Source: Deltaproteobacteria bacterium
GTDB taxonomy: Bacteria; Desulfobacterota; Desulfobacteria; Desulfobacterales; JAUVGT01
Assembly: GCA_030593645.1 (NCBI GenBank)
Contig: JAUVGT010000055.1
Span: 1 to 16,192 of the forward strand
Direction of reading: 5' to 3'
DNA length: 16,192 bases
Both the position numbers and the translations under genes were made by a program. How positions within the stretch are numbered: the stretch's first letter is position 1; every line of letters starts with the position of its first letter. The notes beneath the pieces were generated by a model that ran no database searches, was not told the origin of the DNA, and saw nothing but the letters and a program-made list of their open reading frames with translations. This document shows positions 7,199-14,567 of this stretch, piece after piece.

Positions 7199-8359
7199 AT
7201 GGATGATATCATTTACCTGGACAACGGTGCCACAGCATTTCCAAAACCTCAAATGGTTTATGATTTTATGAATCGGTTTTATCAAAAATCAGGCGTGAGC
7301 CCTGGAAGGGCAGGCTATGACAAAGCGCTTGAAACCGAAGAAGTGGTCCAGTCTACACGTGAGATGATGATCGAATTATTCAATGCAGATGATCCAGACC
7401 GACTGACTTTCTGCTACAATGCGAGTGATGCTCTTAATATGATCATCAACGGTATCATTGAAAAAGGCGATCATGTCATTACGACAAATCTTGAACACAA
7501 TTCTGTTTTACGACCGCTCTATCATAAAGAGCATGATGGGATGATTGAGGTCACTTACATACCCTTTGATGAAAAAGGATATATCGATCCGGATGATGTG
7601 AAAAAAGCGTTTAAAGGTAATACAAAACTTGTGATTATGAATCAGGCATCTAACGTGATTGGAACCATTCAGCCTGTCGGTGAAATCGGAAAATATTGCC
7701 GGGAAGCCGGAATTACATTTGTTGTTGATTCCAGCCAATCCGCGGGCATCATGAATATAGACATAAAAAAAATGAACATCGATGTGATTGCCTTTACCGG
7801 GCATAAATCTCTTATGGGGCCAACAGGTATCGGTGGTCTCTATTGCGGTGAAAACACAGAAATAGGTATTACCAAATATGGAGGGACCGGTGTTCGTTCG
7901 GCTGAGCGAATGCATCCAGGTGAATTTCCACACAGGCTGGAATGTGGAACTCTGAATATTCTGGGGGTGGCGGGTCTTTACGCCGGGCAGAAATGGCTCC
8001 GTGAGCAAGGGATTGATAACATTCACCGGGAAGAAATGGAGCTATGGAGTAAACTCAAAGAAGGTTTGCAGGATATAGATGAAGTAACCATTTATTGCGC
8101 GGACTACCCGGAAAAACATATACCGGTTTTAAGTGTTAATGTGAAAGGATGGGAAGCGATTGATGTGGGGACCTTGCTGGATGGTGAATATGATATAGCG
8201 GTAAGAACAGGGCTGCATTGTGCGCCGCTTGTTCATGAGCAGCTTGGGACGGATAAAATACACGGTACTGTGCGTTTCAGTATCGGACCTTTTAATACGG
8301 AAGATCACATCAGAAAGTCTGTCGAGGCAGTCCGGGAAATTGCTGCGTTTAAGCGATAA
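7199..8359 (+). CDS. Cysteine desulfurase-like class V aminotransferase
   Basis: This 386-residue PLP enzyme of the NifS/SufS superfamily starts IYLDNGATAFPKP, the standard opening of the family. The PLP lysine is K203 in TGHKSLMGPTG, and the histidine of LEHNS (about residue 100) and the aspartate of VVDSSQSAG match cofactor-binding positions. C341 in RTGLHCAP is the persulfide-forming cysteine, placed as in the SufS group. The expected reaction removes sulfur from cysteine to give alanine and an enzyme persulfide. No SufU, IscU or other scaffold gene is adjacent, so the sulfur acceptor is unknown and a selenocysteine or other role is possible. The start follows GAAGGGAG. The gene stands alone, with a repeat upstream and 277 bases before the next gene. 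Confidence 0.87.
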   Translation: MDDIIYLDNGATAFPKPQMVYDFMNRFYQKSGVSPGRAGYDKALETEEVVQSTREMMIELFNADDPDRLTFCYNASDALNMIINGIIEKGDHVITTNLEHNSVLRPLYHKEHDGMIEVTYIPFDEKGYIDPDDVKKAFKGNTKLVIMNQASNVIGTIQPVGEIGKYCREAGITFVVDSSQSAGIMNIDIKKMNIDVIAFTGHKSLMGPTGIGGLYCGENTEIGITKYGGTGVRSAERMHPGEFPHRLECGTLNILGVAGLYAGQKWLREQGIDNIHREEMELWSKLKEGLQDIDEVTIYCADYPEKHIPVLSVNVKGWEAIDVGTLLDGEYDIAVRTGLHCAPLVHEQLGTDKIHGTVRFSIGPFNTEDHIRKSVEAVREIAAFKR

Positions 8360-8494
8360 AGTATATCCTATCACAAACAGAACGGTAAGATATGAAAAGC
8401 ATCCGAATGTAATCCAGAATTGTCTTTCTACCTCTTCTGCACTATTTGATGGAATAGAGGGAGCCGATCACCTTTTCTTTTTTATAATATTTTC

Positions 8495-8523
8495 TTGACA
8501 GAGGGTGTATTCCTTGTCATAAA
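8495..8523 (+). promoter_or_regulatory. Sigma-70 promoter for the gntR-rocD-argF operon
   Basis: A perfect TTGACA (8495-8500) is followed after exactly 17 bases by CATAAA (8518-8523), a 4 of 6 match to the -10 hexamer. Transcription would begin near 8530, about 107 bases before the regulator's start codon. The -10 element is inside the left arm of the operator-like palindrome described separately, which fits repression by occlusion. Confidence 0.65.
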
Positions 8524-8557
8524 TGGGTCACCCATTAGATGGTTGTCCCATTTATGA
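8517..8557 (+). promoter_or_regulatory. Candidate paired operators of the GntR/FadR-type regulator
   Basis: A perfect 11-base inverted repeat, TCATAAATGGG (8517-8527) and CCCATTTATGA (8547-8557), frames two 13-base near-palindromes: ATGGGTCACCCAT (8523-8535) and ATGGTTGTCCCAT (8539-8551). These are 16 bases apart centre to centre. Both resemble the TGGTNNNACCA-type sites bound by FadR-family regulators. They overlap the -10 box and the start point, so autorepression with effector release is likely. Confidence 0.6.
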
Positions 8558-8636
8558 TATTAAACCACTGGGATCATTCATCTTTATGATTAATAGCAAG
8601 CTCGATTAAATCTCGCGAAAGAGGGATTAAAAGAAG

Positions 8637-9374
8637 ATGTTTAAAAAGACTGTACAGAGCAGAATTTTTCAAGACCTTGTGGATCAGATTGAAAATGCCA
8701 TCCTTGAAGGGAAGCTGAAAGTCGGAGACAAGCTGCCTCCCCAGCGGGAGATGGTTGAGATGTTCCAGACAAGCAGGGGGTCATTGCGGGAAGCTCTCCG
8801 TGTTCTGGAACTAAAGGGTCTGATTGATATTAAGCTTGGTGTCAGCGGCGGGGCCGTGGTCAAGGCTGTGGATGCTGAACCGGTGGTTGAAAGTCTGGGA
8901 CTTCTGATCAGTCATAAAAAGGTTACTCTAAACGAGCTTGCAGAATTCAGGGAAGGTGTTGAAGGAAATATTGCCGCTCTGGCCGCGGAAAGAGCTTCGT
9001 CTGAAGATATTCATGGGCTAAAGAAACTCTTAAATCAAGCCCGGGAATACTTGAAAGAAGGAGTATCCAAAAGGCATGGATTATTGCAGGTCGATAAGAA
9101 AATCCATGTGACTATTGCGGATATTGCCGGGAATTCTGTTTATCAATTTGTTTTAAGAATGGTCCAGGGTAATATCAACCGGTATTATGAGAGTACTCCG
9201 CTGACCGATCTTGACACCATGGAAGAAAACTATCAGGATCTTTGCGATATTGTAACGGCAATTGAGCAGGGTAAGGGAACAGCCGCGCGATCATTGATTC
9301 AGGGCCATGTCCGCCGGTTTAACCGATATATGTTGAAAAAACAGCAGAATTCAATTGGAAAGGATTCACCTTAA
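8637..9374 (+). CDS. FadR-family GntR transcriptional regulator
   Basis: This 245-residue protein has a winged helix-turn-helix at about residues 8-75, with KLPPQREMVEMFQTSRGSLR as the recognition region typical of GntR proteins. An all-helical FCD effector domain spans about 95-235. FCD domains bind a metal through one Asp and usually three His. Here D153, H157 and H224 are present, but the position expected for the remaining His reads N198 in ENYQDL. It lies 26 bases upstream of rocD, and operator-like palindromes sit on its own promoter, so it probably controls this ornithine operon. The effector may be an amino acid or related acid, which is inference. Upstream of the ATG are GAGGG and AGAAG, both weak ribosome sites. 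Confidence 0.88.
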   Translation: MFKKTVQSRIFQDLVDQIENAILEGKLKVGDKLPPQREMVEMFQTSRGSLREALRVLELKGLIDIKLGVSGGAVVKAVDAEPVVESLGLLISHKKVTLNELAEFREGVEGNIAALAAERASSEDIHGLKKLLNQAREYLKEGVSKRHGLLQVDKKIHVTIADIAGNSVYQFVLRMVQGNINRYYESTPLTDLDTMEENYQDLCDIVTAIEQGKGTAARSLIQGHVRRFNRYMLKKQQNSIGKDSP

Positions 9375-9400
9375 TATATTAACAAATGGAGGATAAGTGA

Positions 9401-10603
9401 ATGAACAGCCAAAATTATATAGATCTTGAAGATGAGTTTGGTGCCCATAATTATAAACCCTTGAACGTGGTTCTAAACCGCGGTGAAGGAATCTGGGTTT
9501 GGGATGTGGATGGAAACAAATATATGGATTGCCTGTCTGCGTACTCAGCAGTCAACCAGGGGCACTGCCATCCAAAAATTATAGCCGCAGCCGTTGAACA
9601 GACCAAAAAACTGACACTGACATCGCGCGCGTTTCGCAACGATCAGTTGGGTCTTTTTTACAGGGAATTATGTGAATTGACCAATTCGCACAAGGTTTTA
9701 CCCATGAACAGCGGCGCCGAAGCCGTTGAAACGGTTATAAAAACCGCGCGTAAATGGGGATATCTTATCAAAGGGATACCGGAAGACAAGGCTGAGATTA
9801 TTGTCTGTAAAGAAAACTTTCATGGCCGCACCATAACCATTGTTGGGTTCAGCACGGATGAAAACTCCCGGGCTGGTTTCGGACCGTTTACACCCGGGTT
9901 TAAAATTATTCCATTTGGAGACGCAGCCGCCCTCAAGGAAGCGATTACACCCAATACCGCGGCATTTATGGTGGAGCCGATCCAGGGTGAGGCCGGTGTG
10001 ATTATTCCGCCGGCGGGGTATCTTAATGAAGTCAAAGCGATTTGTGAGAAAAACAATGTGATATTGATACTGGACGAAATACAGACCGGCCTTGGCAGAA
10101 CAGGCAAGATGCTCGCTGAAGAACACGATGGTATTGAAGCGGACCTGACACTCATCGGGAAGGCGCTTTCGGGCGGATTTTATCCGGTGTCAGCAGTCCT
10201 TTCCAACAAGGAAGTTCTTGGGGTTTTACGACCCGGTGAACACGGCAGCACATTTGGAGGAAATCCGCTGGCCTGTGCCATTGCGCGTGCCGCTTTAAAG
10301 GTGCTGGTGGAGGAGAACCTGGTTGAGAATGCCGAGAAGATGGGGGCTTATTTTAAACAAGGTCTTTCTGAAATCAAAAACCCGCGTATCAAAGAAGTAC
10401 GCGGGAAAGGCCTGCTCATTGCCATAGAGCTGACGAAAGAAGCGGGCGGGGCCAGGGGATATTGTGAAACATTGATGGAAAAGGGACTTCTTTGCAAGGA
10501 GACCCATGATAACACGATCCGGTTTGCGCCGCCGCTTGTCATCACAAAGGATGACATCGATTGGGCACTTGAGCGGATTGAATCCACTCTGTCCGGAGCA
10601 TAA
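9401..10603 (+). CDS. rocD: Ornithine aminotransferase (ornithine-oxo-acid transaminase)
   Basis: This 400-residue class III PLP aminotransferase transfers the delta-amino group of ornithine to 2-oxoglutarate, giving glutamate 5-semialdehyde. AYSAVNQGHCHPKI near the N-terminus is a hallmark of ornithine, rather than acetylornithine, aminotransferases. Other features are MNSGAEAVET, ENFHGRT, EPIQGEAGV, the cofactor Asp in LILDEIQTGLGRTG, the PLP lysine K254 in LIGKALSGGFYPVSA, and STFGGNPLA. The length is normal. A strong GGAGG precedes the ATG. It lies 26 bases after the regulator and 25 bases before argF, so the three form one operon. With argF next to it, ornithine released from citrulline could be drained towards glutamate or proline. 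Acetylornithine aminotransferase is the main alternative. Confidence 0.92.
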   Translation: MNSQNYIDLEDEFGAHNYKPLNVVLNRGEGIWVWDVDGNKYMDCLSAYSAVNQGHCHPKIIAAAVEQTKKLTLTSRAFRNDQLGLFYRELCELTNSHKVLPMNSGAEAVETVIKTARKWGYLIKGIPEDKAEIIVCKENFHGRTITIVGFSTDENSRAGFGPFTPGFKIIPFGDAAALKEAITPNTAAFMVEPIQGEAGVIIPPAGYLNEVKAICEKNNVILILDEIQTGLGRTGKMLAEEHDGIEADLTLIGKALSGGFYPVSAVLSNKEVLGVLRPGEHGSTFGGNPLACAIARAALKVLVEENLVENAEKMGAYFKQGLSEIKNPRIKEVRGKGLLIAIELTKEAGGARGYCETLMEKGLLCKETHDNTIRFAPPLVITKDDIDWALERIESTLSGA

Positions 10604-10628
10604 AAAACGAATCATAGGAGGTAGGTAA

Positions 10629-11543
10629 GTGAAACGAGATTTTTTACATATCACCGATTTTACTGTTGAAGAGATCCATGAAATTTTTGATAAGGCAAAG
10701 GAAGTTAAAGCCAGGTTCAAAAATCGGGAGGACTATAAGCCATTTAAAGATCATTCCCTGGCGATGATTTTTGCGAAACCTTCCGCGCGGACCCGGATTT
10801 CATTTGAAACCGGATTTTTTCGAATGGGTGGTCATGCGCTCTATTTAAGCCCCGCAGATATCGAAATCGGAAAGCGTGAAGCTGTCAAAGACGTGGCACG
10901 TGTGATCAGTCGATACAATGATATGATAATGGCCAGACTGTTTAAACATGAGCACATGCTTGAACTGGCAGAGTATTCATCTGTCCCTGTGGTCAACGGT
11001 TTGACAGATAAAAACCATCCATGCCAGGTCATGGCGGATATCTTTACAATCCTGGAGCATCGCGGAAACCTGGATGACATGAAAATTGTATACGTGGGTG
11101 ATGGGAATAATATAGTGTATTCCTGGCTGAGTCTGGCCATGCGTCTGCCGTTTCATTTTGTCTGCGCCTGTCCGGAGAATTACAAACCAGATATGGATAT
11201 GGTTAAAAAGGTCAATGACGCGGGTGTATCGACCATCGAAGTGTTACACGATCCGAAAGCCGCTGTTAAGGATGCGGATGTGGTGTATACCGATGTCTGG
11301 GCATCCATGGGACAAAAACATGAAATCGAAGAACGCATGAAGCATTTTAAAGAATTCCAGATCAACGATGACCTGATGGCCGCGGCCGGCAGTAACGCCT
11401 ATTTTATGCACTGCCTCCCGGCGGAAAGAGGAAAGGAAGTCACGGATTCGGTGCTGGAGGCAAAAAATTCCATTATTTTCGATGAGGCGGAAAACCGTAT
11501 GCATGTACAGAACGCGATTATGCTGAAGGTTGCAGGAAAGTAA
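10629..11543 (+). CDS. argF: Ornithine carbamoyltransferase
   Basis: The protein has 304 residues, with a GTG start supported by AGGAGG at 10616-10621. It interconverts ornithine plus carbamoyl phosphate and citrulline plus phosphate. The carbamoyl-phosphate site is S52-ARTR and H130-PCQ. The ornithine loop is H261-CLPAERG, and DVWASMGQ precedes it; the HCLP sequence is typical of ornithine rather than aspartate carbamoyltransferases. It is the third gene of the regulator-rocD operon. Biosynthetic (argF) and catabolic (arcB) forms cannot be separated by motif. Its neighbours, a PLP enzyme that consumes ornithine and a carbamate kinase further on, favour the citrulline-splitting direction. A symmetrical hairpin lies 47 bases after the stop. 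Confidence 0.93.
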   Translation: MKRDFLHITDFTVEEIHEIFDKAKEVKARFKNREDYKPFKDHSLAMIFAKPSARTRISFETGFFRMGGHALYLSPADIEIGKREAVKDVARVISRYNDMIMARLFKHEHMLELAEYSSVPVVNGLTDKNHPCQVMADIFTILEHRGNLDDMKIVYVGDGNNIVYSWLSLAMRLPFHFVCACPENYKPDMDMVKKVNDAGVSTIEVLHDPKAAVKDADVVYTDVWASMGQKHEIEERMKHFKEFQINDDLMAAAGSNAYFMHCLPAERGKEVTDSVLEAKNSIIFDEAENRMHVQNAIMLKVAGK

Positions 11544-11589
11544 ACTCACATTAAAAATTACTATAAAAGTTTATTTTTATCAAATAAAA

Positions 11590-11608
11590 CCTGGTCCTTT
11601 GGGCCAGG
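11590..11608. terminator. Hairpin after argF, possible terminator
   Basis: CCTGGTCC and GGGCCAGG pair over 8 bp (one G-T) around a TTT loop. On the plus strand no T-run follows. On the minus strand the stem is followed by TTTTATTTG, so the classical terminator signature points the other way. It may still end argF transcripts or stabilise their 3' ends. Confidence 0.45.
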
Positions 11609-11640
11609 TCAGAGACAGATGGCTCCGCCATAAGAAATAA

Positions 11641-11840
11641 TACAAAGTGACTAAAGTGACTAAAGTGCCTTGTGTGCTAAAGTTCCGTCGCCGCTAAAGC
11701 TATGCGGACAGTTCCCACCGTCGCCAAGGCTAAGGTGGACAAGCCGGAGTCGCTATAAGCTCCATCTCTTAAATAAAAACAGACAGGATTCATTAACTTT
11801 AGGCACTTTAGTCACTTAAGCGCACTTTAGGCACTTGTTA
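11641..11840. repeat. Nested inverted and direct repeats in the argF-COG2403 gap
   Basis: No gene is seen in this 433-base gap. A 9-base unit AAAGTGACT is repeated at 11644-11652 and 11653-11661, with a partial third copy. AAGTGACTAAAGTGCCT (11654-11670) has a perfect 17-base reverse complement at 11801-11817. Just inside, GTGCTAAAGTT faces AACTTTAGGCAC with one base missing. Between the arms lie related units: CCGTCGCC at 11685 and again at 11718, each followed by a GGACA 17-19 bases later, then a partial unit GGAGTCGCTATAAGCTCC at 11746-11763. The whole could fold as a stem with small hairpins at the top. Confidence 0.7.
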
Positions 11841-11864
11841 AATCCCTTATAGGGGTGATCAAAG

Positions 11865-11890
11865 CCGGGCCCTTTGGACCCGGATTTTTA
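11865..11890 (+). terminator. Rho-independent terminator-like hairpin
   Basis: CCGGGCCC and GGACCCGG form a GC-rich stem (one C-A mismatch) around a TTT loop, followed directly by ATTTTTA. This is the classical plus-strand signature. It closes the repeat-rich gap and would stop argF read-through before the COG2403 gene, implying that gene has its own promoter downstream. Its stem resembles the hairpin at 11590-11608. Confidence 0.65.
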
Positions 11891-11923
11891 CTATAGTCTC
11901 TGTGATTTTGCGGCAGGACTATT

Positions 11924-11947
11924 AGAAGTAGTTTTGAAACTACTTCT
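11924..11947. promoter_or_regulatory. Perfect 24-base palindrome upstream of the COG2403 gene
   Basis: AGAAGTAGTTT and AAACTACTTCT are exact reverse complements separated by TG. The palindrome ends 14 bases before the AAGGAGA ribosome-binding site. The tiny loop suits a protein-binding operator or cruciform better than an RNA hairpin, though a hairpin with a widened loop in the 5' leader is possible. No clear promoter hexamers were found beside it. Confidence 0.35.
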
Positions 11948-11976
11948 ACAAAAACAAGACAAAGGAGATTGGGTTA

Positions 11977-13326
11977 ATGGAACAGCAAGGTGATACGATG
12001 GTGGAAAAAGTTATTATTATGGGCGCGGCAGGCCGTGATTTTCATAATTTTAATATCTATTTCAGGGATAATCCCAGATATAAAGTGGTCGCCTTTACAG
12101 CGACACAGATACCGGATATAGATGGGCGAAAGTATCCGGCCGAGCTTTCCGGTTCACTTTACCCGGAAGGGATTTCGATTGAAGTGGAAGAAGATCTTTC
12201 AAAACTGATCAAAGAACACAAAGTCGACCTGGTGGCATTTTCATACAGTGATATTCCCCATGTGGAGGTCATGCACAAGGCTTCACTGGCAATGGCTGAA
12301 GGTGCGGATTTTATACTTATCGGTGCCACTTACACAATGCTTCGGTCAAAAAAACCGATTATTGCCGTTTGCGCGATCAGGACCGGATGCGGTAAATCCC
12401 AGACGACCCGCCAGGTATGTAAAATAATGATGGATATGGGTAAAAAAGTAGTGGCCGTCCGTCATCCCATGCCGTATGGGGATTTAACAAAGCAGACCGT
12501 GCAGCGTTTTTCCACTTATGAAGACTTTGAAAAACACGAATGCACAATAGAAGAAAGAGAAGAATACGAACCGCTGGTCGCACAGGGTATTGTTGTTTAC
12601 GCGGGTGTGGATTACGGTAAAATATTAAAACAAGCGGAAGAAGAAGCCGATGTAATCATATGGGACGGCGGTAATAATGATACACCTTTCTTCTATCCGG
12701 ATGTGCATGTGGTCATTTTTGACCCACATCGGGCAGGGCATGAGCGGATGTATTTCCCCGGCGAAACGAATATGCTTATGGCGGACATCGCTGTGATCAA
12801 CAAGGTAGACAGCGCTGAAAAAGCGGAAATTGAAAAGGTCCGTAAGAATATAAAGAAGTATTCTCCAAAATCGCAGATCATTACCGCGGAATCCGCGGTA
12901 CTTGTTGATAATCCTGAAATGATAAAGGATAAACGGGTTCTTGTTGTTGAAGATGGCCCCACACTCACACATGGTGAAATGAAATATGGCGCGGGAACCA
13001 TTGCGGCCCAAATGCATGGAGCCAAAACAATAATTGATCCGAGACCTTATATCACGGGGACTATAAAAGAGACCTTTGAAAAGTATCCAAATGTGGGTCC
13101 GGTTCTGCCCGCGATGGGATATAGTCCTGAGCAGATTAAAGACCTTGAAACAACGATAAACAACGTGGACTGCGACCTTGTTCTTTTTGGAACACCCATT
13201 GACTTGCTCAAGCTGATATCCGTTAATAAACCGACACTCAGGGTAAAATATGAATATCGAGATCATGAGGGAATGACCCTGAAGGAAGCACTCATAGCCA
13301 GACTAAAAGAAAAAGGTGTGCAATAG
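11977..13326 (+). CDS. Cyclic 2,3-diphosphoglycerate synthetase-like P-loop NTPase (COG2403 type)
   Basis: This 449-residue protein resembles the family named after archaeal cyclic 2,3-diphosphoglycerate synthetase, often annotated as a predicted GTPase. Residues 1-125 look like a nucleotide/NAD-type fold (VIIMGAAGRDFHNFN). The P-loop-like segment is AIRTGCGKSQTT at 133-144, with G139-K140-S141. VIIWDGGNNDTPFF resembles a G3 region. N275-KVD fits the NKxD guanine-specificity motif, suggesting GTP rather than ATP. The archaeal enzyme makes the thermoprotectant cDPG, which is not expected in a bacterium like this, so the true reaction is unknown. Its position between argF and arcC suggests a link to carbamoyl phosphate or ornithine metabolism. 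The start has AAGGAGA at 11962-11968. An in-frame ATG at 11998 is a weaker alternative. Confidence 0.8.
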   Translation: MEQQGDTMVEKVIIMGAAGRDFHNFNIYFRDNPRYKVVAFTATQIPDIDGRKYPAELSGSLYPEGISIEVEEDLSKLIKEHKVDLVAFSYSDIPHVEVMHKASLAMAEGADFILIGATYTMLRSKKPIIAVCAIRTGCGKSQTTRQVCKIMMDMGKKVVAVRHPMPYGDLTKQTVQRFSTYEDFEKHECTIEEREEYEPLVAQGIVVYAGVDYGKILKQAEEEADVIIWDGGNNDTPFFYPDVHVVIFDPHRAGHERMYFPGETNMLMADIAVINKVDSAEKAEIEKVRKNIKKYSPKSQIITAESAVLVDNPEMIKDKRVLVVEDGPTLTHGEMKYGAGTIAAQMHGAKTIIDPRPYITGTIKETFEKYPNVGPVLPAMGYSPEQIKDLETTINNVDCDLVLFGTPIDLLKLISVNKPTLRVKYEYRDHEGMTLKEALIARLKEKGVQ

Positions 13327-13380
13327 AAGATCCATAATATTTGACTATTGAACACGTCATTGGCAGTTAAAAACCATTTA

Positions 13381-13409
13381 ACCCGGTGCAGTTAATAACT
13401 GCATCGGGT
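13381..13409. terminator. Hairpin after the COG2403-type gene
   Basis: A 14-bp stem (one G-T) is formed by ACCCGGTGCAGTTA and its partner ending at 13409, with almost no unpaired centre. It lies 55 bases after the stop codon. The plus strand lacks a T-run after it, so it is not a textbook terminator. It probably marks the transcript end all the same and would separate arcC from the preceding gene. Confidence 0.45.
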
Positions 13410-13430
13410 AAAGTAATTAAAAATAATACT

Positions 13431-13581
13431 GACGGTTTCGTAAAAAGTCCAACTTCTGCGTTGTGCTGCATTTCGCAATCATTCAACGTACTATAAGTAC
13501 GATTCATGATTACGAAATTTGCACGCCTTGAATTTGAACTTTTTACGAAACCGTCTAATTCGGACTTTTTACGAGACCATC
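13431..13581 (+). repeat. Palindromic intergenic repeat, copy 4 (151 bp)
   Basis: It starts GACGGTTTCGTAAAAAGT, and the matching arm ends at 13555. The outer arm runs to 13581 and ends TTACGAGACCATC. It is almost identical to copy 2 and lies in the same orientation. It ends only 4 bases before the arcC ATG, so it replaces the normal leader of that gene. Confidence 0.92.
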
Positions 13582-13585
13582 AATA

Positions 13586-14524
13586 ATGATGTCAGAAAAT
13601 CCAAAAAAAGAAATCCTGCTGGTCGCATTAGGGGGAAACGCACTGATTCGTAAGGGACAGGAGGGCACAGTTGAACAGCAAATTGAAAATTTGAAACTTC
13701 CCTTACAGCAGATTGCAACGCTTACAAAAAATTACAGGATCATTATAACCCATGGAAATGGTCCACAGGTTGGCAACCTCTTACTGCAGCAGGAATGCTG
13801 CCAGACTGTCCCGAAACTTCCTCTTGAAATTCTAGTGGCCCAGACACAGGGACAGATCGGTTACATGCTGGAATCAGGTCTTGATGCTGAATTGATGGAA
13901 CTGGGCATCAACGCGAAACCGTTGGTGAGCCTGATCAGTTATGTGGTAGTCGATGAAAAGGATCCTGCCTTTAGAAAACCGTCAAAACCGATTGGACCTA
14001 TTTTTTCTGAAGCAGATGCCAAAGCGGCACCATATCCAACTATTAAAACAGCCAAAGGATACCGGCGTGTTGTGGTTTCCCCCAAACCGGTCACTGTTAT
14101 CGAAAAAAGAGAAATCAGAAAACTGATCGGTATGGACTTTGTTGTGATATGCTGTGGCGGAGGCGGAATACCGGTTATTCGTGAAGGGCGGGCGTTCAGC
14201 GGTGTGGACGCGGTTATTGACAAAGATCTGGTCAGCGCCAAGCTTGCTGAAGAAATCGGTGCGGATATTTTTATTATTGCCACAGACGAAGACGGCGCTG
14301 CCATTAATTATGGTAAAGCCGATCAGAAAATATTACGCTCATTGACCCTGGAAGAGGCTGCACGCTATATGTTGAAGGGCCACTTCCCCCCAGGATCCAT
14401 GGGTCCAAAAATCGAAGCCGCAATGCAGTTTATAACAAACAGCGGCAAAAGAGCGGTGATCACTTCAATTGAAAAAATCGAGGAAGCGGTCAAAAGAGAA
14501 GCCGGAACCGAAGTCGTTAAATAA
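13586..14524 (+). CDS. arcC: Carbamate kinase
   Basis: This 312-residue member of the amino acid kinase fold converts carbamoyl phosphate and ADP to ATP, CO2 and ammonia, or the reverse. Family features are VALGGNALIRKGQEG (13-27), THGNGPQVGNLL (55-66), QGQIGYML, CCGGGGIPVI, VDAVIDKDLVSAKLA, ATDEDGAAINYG and GSMGPKIEAA near the C-terminus. The length is standard. Two in-frame ATGs (13586 and 13589) can serve as start. Neither has a ribosome-binding site, because the preceding bases belong to palindromic repeat copy 4. Translation may therefore be weak, leaderless-like or dependent on the repeat. It would complete citrulline breakdown together with argF by capturing the energy of carbamoyl phosphate. 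Confidence 0.94.
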   Translation: MMSENPKKEILLVALGGNALIRKGQEGTVEQQIENLKLPLQQIATLTKNYRIIITHGNGPQVGNLLLQQECCQTVPKLPLEILVAQTQGQIGYMLESGLDAELMELGINAKPLVSLISYVVVDEKDPAFRKPSKPIGPIFSEADAKAAPYPTIKTAKGYRRVVVSPKPVTVIEKREIRKLIGMDFVVICCGGGGIPVIREGRAFSGVDAVIDKDLVSAKLAEEIGADIFIIATDEDGAAINYGKADQKILRSLTLEEAARYMLKGHFPPGSMGPKIEAAMQFITNSGKRAVITSIEKIEEAVKREAGTEVVK

Positions 14525-14567
14525 TAGAACCATAACAGCTGTTTTAAAATTTGTTGATTATTTGTAG

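Noticed and set aside
7508..8026. 172-codon open frame on the minus strand
   Set aside because: It is antisense to the class V aminotransferase with no family features.
11644..11667. Short tandem repeats suggesting a CRISPR array or iteron origin
   Set aside because: The unit is only 9 bases with fewer than three copies and no spacers, and there is no replication gene nearby.
11609..11864. Riboswitch or other known RNA class in the argF-COG2403 gap
   Set aside because: The symmetry is of repeat type, and no conserved core of any riboswitch I know was recognised.
12625..13266. 213-codon open frame on the minus strand
   Set aside because: It lies entirely opposite the COG2403-type gene, lacks a ribosome site and encodes no recognisable domain.
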